From Anaerosporobacter mobilis DSM 15930 (GTDB lineage: Bacteria > Bacillota > Clostridia > Lachnospirales > Lachnospiraceae): a stretch of DNA of 64,000 nucleotides. The stretch covers positions 186,001 through 250,000 of the forward strand of contig NZ_FRCP01000005.1 of the NCBI RefSeq assembly GCF_900142955.1. Reading direction: 5' to 3'. Below are positions 23,882 to 32,710 of the stretch, piece by piece. How positions within the stretch are numbered: position 1 is the stretch's first letter; every line of letters starts with the position of its first letter. The translations under genes were made by a program, and so were the position numbers. The notes under the pieces were generated by a model, which saw nothing but the letters and a program-made list of their open reading frames with translations, had not been told where the DNA came from and did not search any database.

Positions 23882-25006
23882 ATGTCAATTAAATTTAATA
23901 AAATAAATATTCAACCTATTTTTACTTCTCTTAGAAAGATCCGTCATCAAATGAATGATTTAACCTATACTATACTTTTGATGATTTGCTCAACTACGAT
24001 TGCTTTCTTATTTTTTTTCTCTTCTGAGAAGAATACTGCCAATATAACATTAGTGTATATACTTGCATTAATACTAACGGCTAGGTATACCAATAGCTTC
24101 CTTTATGGGATTTGCTCCTCTTTAATATATGTAGTATTAGTAAACTGTTTTTTTACTTATCCTTATTTTAGAATCGATTTTACCTTATCCGGTTATCCAG
24201 TTACATTTATCGTAATGCTTGCAATTACTTTAACAACTAGTGCTACTACTTCCCATCTACGAATTCAATCAAAATTATTATCAGAACGAGAAGAGATGTT
24301 ACAAAAAGCTGATAAAGAGAAAATGCGCGCAAATCTGTTACGTGCCATATCTCACGATTTGAGAACTCCATTAACAAGTATAATCGGAACATCAGCAAAT
24401 TACCTAGAGAGCAATACTCTATCTGAAGAAGAAGCAAGGGTACTCTTACAACATATCTACGATGATTCAACATGGCTGTTACATATGGTTGAAAACTTAT
24501 TATCAGTTACTAGAATCCAAGATACTAATACGAAAGTAAAAAAGACCGAAGAGGCTATTGAAGAGGTTATATCCGAAGCTATTAGTCGCTTCAAAAAAAG
24601 ACAACCAATTGCTAGATTAGAGGTTAAAATACCTGATGAGTTACTCGTTGTCCCTATGGATGCCCTACTCATTGAGCAGGTAATTATTAACCTACTAGAA
24701 AACGCATGGGTACATTCACGTAGCTCGTATGCAATTACTTTATCCATTACTCATAATGAGAAGGAAGTTGCTTTCCATATTAGAGATTACGGTATCGGTA
24801 TTCCATCAGAACATGTTTCAACAATTTTTGATGGAATGACAGCCTCCAATTCAAAATCCATAGATGGACATAGAGGAATGGGAATTGGTTTATCAATATG
24901 CAAAACTATAATAGAAGCGCACAGAGGAACAATCACTGCTATGAATTGCAATCCAGGTGCTGAATTCATATTTACATTACCTAAGGAGGATGCCTATGAA
25001 TGCTAA
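23882..25006 (+). CDS. KdpD-like sensor histidine kinase, short form
   Basis: A 374-residue kinase matching only the C-terminal half of KdpD. Four close membrane segments (about residues 28-47, 54-68, 72-98 and 104-122, the DUF4118 region) are followed by the dimerisation domain with phosphoacceptor His158 in RAISHDLRTPLTSI. The ATPase has N-box LIEQVIINLLENAWVHS, G1 DYGIGIP and G2 GHRGMGIGLSI. The N-terminal KdpD sensor and universal-stress domains are absent. No kdpABC potassium-ATPase genes are in the window, so the signal may be something other than potassium. It overlaps the response regulator by 11 bases. Confidence 0.9.
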   Translation: MSIKFNKINIQPIFTSLRKIRHQMNDLTYTILLMICSTTIAFLFFFSSEKNTANITLVYILALILTARYTNSFLYGICSSLIYVVLVNCFFTYPYFRIDFTLSGYPVTFIVMLAITLTTSATTSHLRIQSKLLSEREEMLQKADKEKMRANLLRAISHDLRTPLTSIIGTSANYLESNTLSEEEARVLLQHIYDDSTWLLHMVENLLSVTRIQDTNTKVKKTEEAIEEVISEAISRFKKRQPIARLEVKIPDELLVVPMDALLIEQVIINLLENAWVHSRSSYAITLSITHNEKEVAFHIRDYGIGIPSEHVSTIFDGMTASNSKSIDGHRGMGIGLSICKTIIEAHRGTITAMNCNPGAEFIFTLPKEDAYEC

Positions 25007-25709
25007 ATTTACTGTATTAATAATTGAAGATGAAGAAAATATTGCCAGTTTTATCAAGAACACATTAATAAATCATGATTACAAAGTGCTCCTAGCTTAT
25101 ACTGGACAACAAGGGTTGTCTTTAATTAATTCGCAATGCCCCGATATTATATTACTTGACTTAGGACTTCCCGACATGAATGGAACTGATATCATTAAAA
25201 GTGTCCGTAGTTGGTCAAGCAATCCAATAGTCGTTGTATCTGCTCGCACACAAGAATACGAAAAAGTTGAGGCTCTTGAACTTGGAGCAGATGATTATAT
25301 AACTAAACCATTTGGAACGAATGAATTAATTGCCCGTATTAGAACTTCTCTTCGTCATAGTAACCGACTCTTAAAGGATTCTCCTCTGTACAAACGTCCA
25401 TATCAATGTGGAAACTTGTATATTGATTTTCTGAAACGAGTTGTTATGATTAATCAACAAGAAGTTCATCTAACTCCTGTAGAATATAAAATTGTCGCAC
25501 ACCTTGCACAAAATTCAGGAAAAGTAGTAACCCATTCCTCCTTAATGACATATGTTTGGGGGCCTTATACGGATACTGACAACAAAATCCTTCGCGTCAA
25601 TATGGCAAACATTCGTAGGAAGCTAGAAAAAAATCCAGCTGAGCCAGAATATATCTATACAGAAGTTGGTATTGGCTATCGTATGAAAGAAGATGAATAT
25701 GCAAACTAA
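24996..25709 (+). CDS. KdpE-like OmpR-family response regulator
   Basis: A 237-residue regulator. The ATG at 24996 follows AAGGAGGATGCCT and overlaps the end of the kinase gene. The receiver domain has the acidic pocket (IIEDEE), phosphoacceptor Asp55 in ILLDLGLPDM, the Thr/Ser switch (VVVSART) and the Lys in YITKPFG. The C-terminal winged helix (about 135-235) has LTPVEYKIVAHLAQNSGKVV and ends IGYRMKEDEYAN. It is the partner of the adjacent KdpD-like kinase. Target genes are unknown because no potassium transporter lies nearby. Confidence 0.94.
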   Translation: MNAKFTVLIIEDEENIASFIKNTLINHDYKVLLAYTGQQGLSLINSQCPDIILLDLGLPDMNGTDIIKSVRSWSSNPIVVVSARTQEYEKVEALELGADDYITKPFGTNELIARIRTSLRHSNRLLKDSPLYKRPYQCGNLYIDFLKRVVMINQQEVHLTPVEYKIVAHLAQNSGKVVTHSSLMTYVWGPYTDTDNKILRVNMANIRRKLEKNPAEPEYIYTEVGIGYRMKEDEYAN

Positions 25710-25725
25710 TCGATTACTTTCATCT

Positions 25726-25764
25726 AAAAAAAGGACCTGAGTTTTATATTCAGGTCCTTTTTTT
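25726..25764 (+). terminator. Intrinsic terminator after the response regulator
   Basis: A perfect 15-base inverted repeat (AAAAAAAGGACCTGA and its complement) with a 9-base loop and a T-run. It can also act on the minus strand after pyk. Confidence 0.93.
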
Positions 25765-25770
25765 CTATAT

Positions 25771-25796
25771 ATTTTCGTTCAATATTTTCGTTCAAT
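25771..25796. repeat. Two tandem copies of a 13-base unit
   Basis: ATTTTCGTTCAAT occurs twice head to tail (25771-25783 and 25784-25796), followed by ATTTTTA as a partial third. It sits between the terminator and the pyk stop and is probably replication slippage in AT-rich spacer. Confidence 0.8.
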
Positions 25797-25808
25797 ATTT
25801 TTATTTAT

Positions 25809-27224
25809 TTACACTACTTCTACTTTGATCATATTCGTTGTTCCAGACATTCCAATTGGAACACCGGATGTAATTACAATAACATCACCTTCTTCAATGT
25901 ATCCCATTGCTTTCGTCGAAGTGATTGCATGTTCAAACAATTCGAATACTTCCTTCTTTTCTTCTAGTAAAACAGGTTGAACTCCCCACGATAGATTCAA
26001 TTGTCTACTTACTCTATCTTCTGTAGTACATCCAATAATACTGCAAGAAGGACGATAACGAGAAATCATCCGAGCAGATGTACCTGATTTTGTTACTGTT
26101 ACAATTGCTTTGGCATTTAAGTCTAATGCAGTTGTACAAGTGGCATGACAAATTGCATCGGTAATGTTTGGATCAGCATTCCTGGTATTTGTGAAGAAAC
26201 GTTTTCTATAATCAATATCCGACTCTGCCTTAATCGCTATTCTAACCATAGTTTTTAGTGCTTCAATTGGATAATTACCTGCAGCTGTCTCTCCGGATAA
26301 CATAATAGCACTTGTTCCATCGTAGATTGCATTAGCGACATCTGTTGTTTCTGCTCTAGTAGGTCTAGGATTCTTCATCATAGAATCAAGCATTTGCGTT
26401 GCAGTAATAACTTGCTTACCAGCTCCATAAACTTTCTTAATAATCATCTTCTGAATTACTGGAACATCCTCAAGAGGTATCTCTACACCCATATCTCCTC
26501 TAGCAATCATAATTCCATCGGAAACTTCAATGATTTCATCGATATTCTCTACACCTTCTCGATTTTCAATCTTTGAAATAATATTGATGTTACTACCATG
26601 ATTCTCATTTAACAATGCTCTGATCTGTAAAACATCTTCTGCTGAACGCACGAAGGAAGCTGCAATAAAATCAACCTCTTGGCTAATACCAAAGATAATA
26701 TCATCCTTATCCTTTTGACTCATATAAGGTATTGTAAGATGACTATTAGGCACGTTCACCCCTTTATTACTAGATATATATCCTTCATTCTCAACTTCAC
26801 ACACTATGTTCTTACCTTCTAAGGCAACAACTTTTGTTTCAATCAAACCATCATCAAAAAGGATTTGCGAACCAATCTCAACATCCTTATATAAATCTTT
26901 ATATGTGATACTAACACCATCTTCATTGCCTGGAGTCACATCATGATATAAACGAAATAATTGTCCTGTATGCAAGCAAATCTTATCTTCCTCGAATTGC
27001 TCTAAACGTATCTCAGGTCCTTTTGTATCTAACAACATTGCTACTGGCTTGTTATGCTTCTCTCTTGCTTCACGCAATATTCGCATACGATTACCATGTT
27101 CTTCGTGATCTCCATGTGAGAAATTAAATCGTGCTACAGCCATTCCTTCTCTAACTAAAGCTTCAATTACTCCATCCTTTTCTGTAGCTGGTCCCATTGT
27201 ACAAATAATCTTCGTCTTTCTCAT
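25809..27224 (-). CDS. pyk: Pyruvate kinase
   Basis: A 471-residue glycolytic enzyme converting phosphoenolpyruvate and ADP to pyruvate and ATP. The substrate site motifs are MAVARFNFSHGDHEEH near residue 30, the K+/Mg2+ region ISKIENREGVENIDEI (about 220) and MIARGDMGVEIPLEDVP (about 245). TATQMLDSM with PTRAETTDVANAI follows. The C-terminal allosteric domain ends SGTTNMIKVEVV. There is no extra PEP-utiliser domain of the kind seen in Bacillus enzymes. GGGAGGCAAGTCATC precedes ATG. It follows secDF by 58 bases in the same direction, but a functional link is not obvious. Confidence 0.98.
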   Translation of the reverse strand: MRKTKIICTMGPATEKDGVIEALVREGMAVARFNFSHGDHEEHGNRMRILREAREKHNKPVAMLLDTKGPEIRLEQFEEDKICLHTGQLFRLYHDVTPGNEDGVSITYKDLYKDVEIGSQILFDDGLIETKVVALEGKNIVCEVENEGYISSNKGVNVPNSHLTIPYMSQKDKDDIIFGISQEVDFIAASFVRSAEDVLQIRALLNENHGSNINIISKIENREGVENIDEIIEVSDGIMIARGDMGVEIPLEDVPVIQKMIIKKVYGAGKQVITATQMLDSMMKNPRPTRAETTDVANAIYDGTSAIMLSGETAAGNYPIEALKTMVRIAIKAESDIDYRKRFFTNTRNADPNITDAICHATCTTALDLNAKAIVTVTKSGTSARMISRYRPSCSIIGCTTEDRVSRQLNLSWGVQPVLLEEKKEVFELFEHAITSTKAMGYIEEGDVIVITSGVPIGMSGTTNMIKVEVV

Positions 27225-27282
27225 GATGACTTGCCTCCCTGCTAAAATCCCAATTTAATTGGTTATGCATTACTATTCTTAT

Positions 27283-29454
27283 CTATTTACTTTTAACAAC
27301 TACCTTTTTTTCTTTTCTTAATTCCCATATACACCATACAATACTAGCTATACATACAGAAGAATAACAACCACTTATTAACCCAAAGAACATTGGCAAA
27401 GCGAATTCTGTTATGGATGTTATGTGGAATATATAAGAAGCAATTAATATAATTAATATACATAATCCAGTCGTTACTGAAGTATTGATAGATCTACGTA
27501 ATGTCTGGGAGATACTCTCATTAACAAGTGTGATTTTACTCATCTTAGATCTTAACTTACCGTTTTCTCTAATACGGTCATATAATACAATTGTATCATT
27601 AATTGAATAACCAATAATGGTTAATGTTACTGCAACAAATGCATCATTTAGCGGAATCTTAAATACTACAAAAGAAAAGAATACAATTAACACGTCATGT
27701 AGTAATGCTACCATTCCAGTTATACCTGCTGCCAAACCATGTATTGATGAGAAACGAATCCATACATACACAATAATAAACACTACAGATAATAGGATAG
27801 CTATTCCAGAATTTTTTAGTGCTTTTGCCCCGATATATGGTTCTACGGCATATGTTTGTGCTAATGTTGCATCAAACGTATTCAATGATTCAGTTATAGC
27901 ATTCTGTTCTTTTGGTGTAATACCACCATTTCCTGCAAGTGTTATAACGATTTGTTTCTCGTTACTTTGTCTGTCACTTGAGATTTGAACAGTTACGGGT
28001 CTGTCTGTTGTTGTTGAAACTGCATTTTTAACATCATTCGTATTAACTTCACCATCAACCGTATAAGTTAAAACAACTCCACCCGTAAATTGTGTATCTA
28101 ACTTAACACCATTTACAAAACAAAAGATGATACCAATTAATAAAAGAGTTCCAGATAGTAAAGCAAATTTCTTTCTGCTCTCATAAAACAGGCGTATCTT
28201 AGTCTCTTTCTTTCTAGCAAAGTATTTTTCTTTATTGAATTTTTTAAAATCTAGTATCCCAATTAATAGATGTTTTGATACACTTACGCCAACTAGTAAG
28301 TTGAATATCATACCCATTAATAAAGTATAACCAAAACTCAACATGGAACCAGAACCAAAAATCATAAGGATAATAGCTACAATTGCTGTCGTAAGGTTAC
28401 CATCAAGAACAGAAGAGAAAGCATTCTTATAACCGTTTCTTACTGCTGCTCGAACAGTTAATCCCTTCTTGATTTCATCTGCAATTCTTTCTGATATGAT
28501 GATATTCGTATCTACCGCCATACCTAACGAAAGAATGATACCTGCAATACCAGTAAGTGTTAATGTATATTGAGGTACGGATACCGATAATAATTGTAGA
28601 GCCATTTGTAAAACTAATGTTAAACAAGCTATAATACCAGGTAACTTATACATAAAGATCATGAACAAACAGATGATTACAAATGCCACTCCGCCTGCCA
28701 TAACCATAATATGTAATGCCTGGTTTCCTAATGTAGGACTTATTGTACTAAAATTAGTAGTCTTTAATGAGAATGGTAAAGCACCCGCATTAATCTTGTC
28801 AGCTAACTCTTTCGCTTCTTTATAAGAAGCCATATTATCAATTACAGCTTTACCACCAGAGATTTTAGTTTTAACAGTTGGATTTGATATACGATCTTCA
28901 TCCATATAAATTCCCATATTCTGTCCAACCAAATCACCAGTCGCCTTCTCAAACAACGTTGTACCTTTTGTATCAAACGTTAAGCTAACCAAATATTGAG
29001 CACCTATACCGGAAGTATCCTGACCGGGTTCCGCGCTAATAATATTCTTACCTTCGATTAGAATATTACCATCTGGGTCACGAAAACTTAATTTAGCCAT
29101 TTCACCTAATTCGGTAATTGCTTCTTCAGGATTAAACTGCTTCTCACCAGATTTCCAAGGGAATCTCACTATAATGTATCCACCCTCTTTGTCAATGGTT
29201 ACTTCTCGATCGGAAATATTCTTTGCATCCAAACGAGCTTCTATAATAGTTCTTGCAGAATCCAATTCGGAAGATTTCGGCTTTCTATCCAAGCCGTCCG
29301 CTTCAAATATTGCTTCTACGCCTCCTCGTATATCTATTCCATAACGCATCTCTCTTACCGATTTGACAGAATCGCCAATTCCCAAAACTGCAATCGCAAC
29401 AAATGCGACTATGATTCCTATAAGAATCATAAACTTACTCTTACTAGACTTCAC
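27283..29454 (-). CDS. secDF: Fused protein-export subunit SecDF
   Basis: A 723-residue polytopic protein combining SecD (about residues 1-400) and SecF (about 415-723). The start is taken as GTG at 29454 because GGAGG lies eight bases ahead; a longer frame would begin upstream of that ribosome site. SecD shows RYGIDIRGGVEAIFEA, the large extracytosolic P1 domain and TGIAGIILSLGMAVDTNIII with the proton-relay Asp. SecF shows FTGGVVLTYTV and IGYSINDTIVLYDRIREN. Twelve membrane segments are expected, six per half. It uses the proton-motive force to pull proteins across after SecYEG/SecA. Confidence 0.96.
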   Translation of the reverse strand: MKSSKSKFMILIGIIVAFVAIAVLGIGDSVKSVREMRYGIDIRGGVEAIFEADGLDRKPKSSELDSARTIIEARLDAKNISDREVTIDKEGGYIIVRFPWKSGEKQFNPEEAITELGEMAKLSFRDPDGNILIEGKNIISAEPGQDTSGIGAQYLVSLTFDTKGTTLFEKATGDLVGQNMGIYMDEDRISNPTVKTKISGGKAVIDNMASYKEAKELADKINAGALPFSLKTTNFSTISPTLGNQALHIMVMAGGVAFVIICLFMIFMYKLPGIIACLTLVLQMALQLLSVSVPQYTLTLTGIAGIILSLGMAVDTNIIISERIADEIKKGLTVRAAVRNGYKNAFSSVLDGNLTTAIVAIILMIFGSGSMLSFGYTLLMGMIFNLLVGVSVSKHLLIGILDFKKFNKEKYFARKKETKIRLFYESRKKFALLSGTLLLIGIIFCFVNGVKLDTQFTGGVVLTYTVDGEVNTNDVKNAVSTTTDRPVTVQISSDRQSNEKQIVITLAGNGGITPKEQNAITESLNTFDATLAQTYAVEPYIGAKALKNSGIAILLSVVFIIVYVWIRFSSIHGLAAGITGMVALLHDVLIVFFSFVVFKIPLNDAFVAVTLTIIGYSINDTIVLYDRIRENGKLRSKMSKITLVNESISQTLRRSINTSVTTGLCILIILIASYIFHITSITEFALPMFFGLISGCYSSVCIASIVWCIWELRKEKKVVVKSK

Positions 29455-29647
29455 CTTAATGTCCTCCATTCTTATCACGTATGTAATGCCGCTTAGCTAC
29501 GACATATATTGCATCGCAGATTAATTTTAACACATTCGTTTCTGAACATACGCTAAGATATCGCTAAGTTTTTCCCTAATTTACCCATGCCTTTCTAGCC
29601 ACTTAACATTAATTTTTTTACCACTAAATATTAATTTCTCTAAACAA

Positions 29648-29676
29648 TTTCCATTTTTTTCTTTTTATGTTATGAT
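29648..29676 (+). promoter_or_regulatory. Likely promoter of the GH9 gene
   Basis: TTTCCA (29648-29653), a 17-base T-rich spacer and TATGAT (29671-29676), 78 bases ahead of the ATG. A loose inverted repeat (AATGATAG and TATCGTCATT, about 29693-29728) lies in the leader. Confidence 0.5.
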
Positions 29677-29753
29677 GTAATTAATAACGTAAATGATAGG
29701 TAGTCTTATCCGATTATCTATCGTCATTAATTATAATTCTTAGGGGGTTTACA

Positions 29754-31343
29754 ATGATATCTATTATTACTAACCAAATCGGATATCGAAGCAAAGACAA
29801 AAAGGTAGCCGTATTCCGCGACGTAATTGGCACTACCTTCTCTGTTATTGATTCCCAAACTGGAAAGGAAGTCTACAAATCGACTGTGTCAGGTCCTATA
29901 GTCAATGCTTCATCAGATGAGACAATTGTTCTTGGTGATTTTTCTTCTGTTACCACACCAGGTACATACCAAGTAAAAATGGATAGTTATGGTGTATCCT
30001 ATCCTTTTGTCATTGATCAAGATGTATACAAGCCAATCTTAAAGGATCTATTCCGTATGTACTATCTGCAGCGATGTGGCATAGAAGTATCTAAGGAACT
30101 AGGAGGTATCTATTCCCATACTGCCTGTCACACTTCCCTTGCGACGATTTACGGTACAAACAAAGAGATTGATGTAACTGGTGGTTGGCATGATGCTGGT
30201 GATTATGGGCGCTATATCGTTGCTGCTGCGGTTACTGTAGCTGATTTACTCTATGCGTATGAGTGTAATTGTACTATTTTTGAAAGAAATTTTAATATAC
30301 CTGAAAGTAATTCTAAAATCCCTGATTTGCTAAGTGAAATTCGTTACGAACTTGAATGGATGTTAAAGATGCAAGATCCTGATACAGGGGGTGTATATCA
30401 TAAAGTTACATGTGCCACATTTCCTGGTTTTGTTATGCCAGAAGAAGAGAACGATATGCTGATTGTTGCTCCCGTTTCTGTAACAGCTACTGCTACTTTT
30501 GTGGCATGTTTAGCACTCGCTATTCCTTTTTATAATACTTATGATAAAGACTTTTGTAAAACATGTTTTCTCGCTGCTTCCAAAGCATGGGAGGCTTTAG
30601 ACAACTTACATATAGGAGATGGCTTTAAGAATCCAGAAGGAATCGTAACTGGAGAATATGCAGATATCACTGACACCGATGAATTATACTGGGCTGCTGC
30701 TCAGATGTATAAGTTAACCGGAGACCCACTATATCATGAAGCCTTTAAGAACCTTGTAACCAATACCGTATGGCACGGTTATGGTTGGGAAGATGTTGGT
30801 AGTTTTGGTAACCGAGCATATCTTACTGCAAACTTTCCAATTGATAATGATATAGTAGAGAAGATAACAACTTCTATGAAAGCTCACGGTAAACACTTGT
30901 TAGATGCATCGTTAAGTGATGGTTATGGTATATCTCTTGGAACAAACTTTGTTTGGGGCAGCAATATGGTAGTAGCGAATAATGGAATATCCTTATTAGA
31001 TTCGTATTACTTAGCTAAGGATAAAGCTTATAAATTTGCCGCAAAAGCACATCTTGACTACCTATTAGGCAAGAATCCTATGGCAATTTCATATGTAACG
31101 GGACATGGTACCACTAGTCCAACCAGTCCCCACCATAGACCAAGTGTTGCAAAGAAAAAACCAATGCCAGGAATGCTCGTAGGGGGACCAGATGATGGTT
31201 TACACGATCCTCAAGCAGTTGCTGCTCTTACTGGCATGCCTCCTGCCAAATGCTATGTTGATCACTATGATAGCTATTCCACTAACGAAATCACAATATA
31301 TTGGAATGCACCACTTATCTACTTACTTGCAGAATTCATGTAG
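29754..31343 (+). CDS. Family 9 glycoside hydrolase without a signal peptide
   Basis: A 529-residue enzyme with an N-terminal immunoglobulin-like CelD_N domain (about residues 4-88, from NQIGYRSKDKKVAV to YPFVIDQD), then an (alpha/alpha)6 GH9 catalytic domain. The catalytic pair is in GGWHDAGDYGRY (Asp147 and Asp150), the substrate-site loop is SPHHRPS, and the acid Glu is at about 512 in STNEITIYWNAPL. The protein starts directly with the domain (MISIITNQIG) and has no secretion signal, dockerin or carbohydrate-binding module. It should therefore act in the cytosol, probably on imported cello- or other beta-glucan oligosaccharides. Exo-acting glucosaminidase-type GH9 members are an alternative. 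The TAGGGGGTTTACA ribosome site is strong. Confidence 0.9.
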   Translation: MISIITNQIGYRSKDKKVAVFRDVIGTTFSVIDSQTGKEVYKSTVSGPIVNASSDETIVLGDFSSVTTPGTYQVKMDSYGVSYPFVIDQDVYKPILKDLFRMYYLQRCGIEVSKELGGIYSHTACHTSLATIYGTNKEIDVTGGWHDAGDYGRYIVAAAVTVADLLYAYECNCTIFERNFNIPESNSKIPDLLSEIRYELEWMLKMQDPDTGGVYHKVTCATFPGFVMPEEENDMLIVAPVSVTATATFVACLALAIPFYNTYDKDFCKTCFLAASKAWEALDNLHIGDGFKNPEGIVTGEYADITDTDELYWAAAQMYKLTGDPLYHEAFKNLVTNTVWHGYGWEDVGSFGNRAYLTANFPIDNDIVEKITTSMKAHGKHLLDASLSDGYGISLGTNFVWGSNMVVANNGISLLDSYYLAKDKAYKFAAKAHLDYLLGKNPMAISYVTGHGTTSPTSPHHRPSVAKKKPMPGMLVGGPDDGLHDPQAVAALTGMPPAKCYVDHYDSYSTNEITIYWNAPLIYLLAEFM

Positions 31344-31369
31344 ATTTCAATCTAAAAAGGCATAATAAA

Positions 31370-31410
31370 CACCTCCAAGTGCCAGTCTGACCAACAACCA
31401 CTTGGAGGTG
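31370..31410. terminator. Strong hairpin between GH9 and the YvyF-like gene
   Basis: A perfect 12-base inverted repeat, CACCTCCAAGTG (31370-31381) and its complement (31399-31410), with a 17-base loop. It lies between convergent genes, but neither strand has a proper T-run, so terminator activity may be weak or factor-assisted. Confidence 0.6.
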
Positions 31411-31481
31411 TATAAAATGCTAACTAATTTTATTAAGCAAATCTGTCCCACGTGAGGAGATGAGACAAAACGAATCCGAAA

Positions 31482-31727
31482 TTATAACTTCTCAAAACGT
31501 CCCCTAGATACAGATAAGCGTCCTTCACTCATATATTGAATTACTTCATAAGAAGATATGCCTAGTGCTTCCGAAATCTGAATCGCATTGCTGTTTGGAT
31601 ACTTCTTAAGATAATCATAAATCGCGTCAAAGAAAAGATTGTCTGTATTCTCGCAAGCTCCACATGTATACTGCTTTACTCGTGATTTGAATACTTTTCT
31701 ACAATGTTTACATATATTCGTATACAT
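31482..31727 (-). CDS. YvyF-like zinc-ribbon/HTH small protein (flagellar-operon-protein family)
   Basis: An 81-residue protein with an AAGGAGGAGAC ribosome site. The N-terminal zinc ribbon has CKHC (residues 6-9) and CGAC (22-25). The C-terminal half (LKKYPNSNAIQISEALGISS) is a short helix-turn-helix. From memory it matches the YvyF/TIGR03826 family annotated as flagellar operon protein. Here no flagellar genes are near; it is 16 bases after the endonuclease IV gene in the same direction. Its role is unknown and could be a small regulator or RNA/protein-binding adaptor. Confidence 0.8.
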   Translation of the reverse strand: MYTNICKHCRKVFKSRVKQYTCGACENTDNLFFDAIYDYLKKYPNSNAIQISEALGISSYEVIQYMSEGRLSVSRGRFEKL

Positions 31728-31743
31728 GTCTCCTCCTTATAAG

Positions 31744-32661
31744 TTACTTCTGCTCTGCTAACACTAGTTCTCTAAGCTTCGGATTAAAGTCTTGTATTCT
31801 AAGCATTGCTATCTCATGTTTATAAGGTGCATATGTCTTCTTAGGGTCCTCTACGGATGGAATATAAGGAGTTTCTAATATCTTAGGAATTGACTCAAAT
31901 TCTGGATGATATACAATTTTGTGGATGGCATCAAAACCAATATGACCGAAACCAATATTTTCATGTCGATCTTTTCCTGCACCTCTTGGATTCTTGCTAT
32001 CATTGATATGGAAAACTGCAATCTGATCTTTTCCAATAATTTTATCAAACTTATCAATTACACCATCAAAATCATTAACGATATCAAGACCACTATCATG
32101 TACATGGCAAGTATCAAAGCATATACGAAGTTTATCATTGTGATGTACTCCATCATATATACGAGCAAGTTCTTCAAAGTTTCGGCCAATCTCACTTCCC
32201 TTACCCGCCATTGTTTCTAAGGTAACATACACTTCTGTATCACTTGTAAGAACCTCATTCAAACCTTTTATTATTTGACTCGTTCCAATATCTTCACCTG
32301 CCCCAACATGCGCTCCCGGATGAAGCACTAGGATTTTACTTCCCATAGCCTTAGTTCTTTCTAATTCTAGAGCTAGAAAATCAACAGCAAGTTCAAATGT
32401 TTCCGGCTTAACACTATTACCGAGGTTAATAATATATGGAGCATGGATAATTAAATCCTGTAATCCATGTTCTTTCATGTATGCTTGGCCTGCTTCTATA
32501 TTCAATTCGCTAACAGCTTTTCTTCTTGTATTCTGAGGAGCTCCTGTATAAACCATTAAAGCATTCGCTCCATATGATGCTGCTTCTTTTGCCGATCCAA
32601 GAAACATCTCTTTACCACTCATTCCCACATGGGAACCTATTTTTAATTGATACTCATTCAT
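31744..32661 (-). CDS. nfo: Deoxyribonuclease IV (AP endonuclease, Nfo family)
   Basis: A 305-residue TIM-barrel zinc nuclease that cuts 5' to abasic sites in base-excision repair. The tri-zinc ligands appear in order: HAPY (His near 74), LHPGAH (about 114-119), LETMAGKGSEIG with the ligand Glu (about 152), CFDTCHVHDSG with Asp and His, HINDSK, and DRHENIG. It begins MNEYQLKIGSHVGMSG, typical of the family. It precedes the YvyF-like gene by 16 bases and follows cls by 49 bases in the same direction. Confidence 0.96.
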   Translation of the reverse strand: MNEYQLKIGSHVGMSGKEMFLGSAKEAASYGANALMVYTGAPQNTRRKAVSELNIEAGQAYMKEHGLQDLIIHAPYIINLGNSVKPETFELAVDFLALELERTKAMGSKILVLHPGAHVGAGEDIGTSQIIKGLNEVLTSDTEVYVTLETMAGKGSEIGRNFEELARIYDGVHHNDKLRICFDTCHVHDSGLDIVNDFDGVIDKFDKIIGKDQIAVFHINDSKNPRGAGKDRHENIGFGHIGFDAIHKIVYHPEFESIPKILETPYIPSVEDPKKTYAPYKHEIAMLRIQDFNPKLRELVLAEQK

Positions 32662-32710
32662 AATTACACCTAATTTATTACCTTTCTATTGTAACGCTGT
32701 ACATTTCGAT

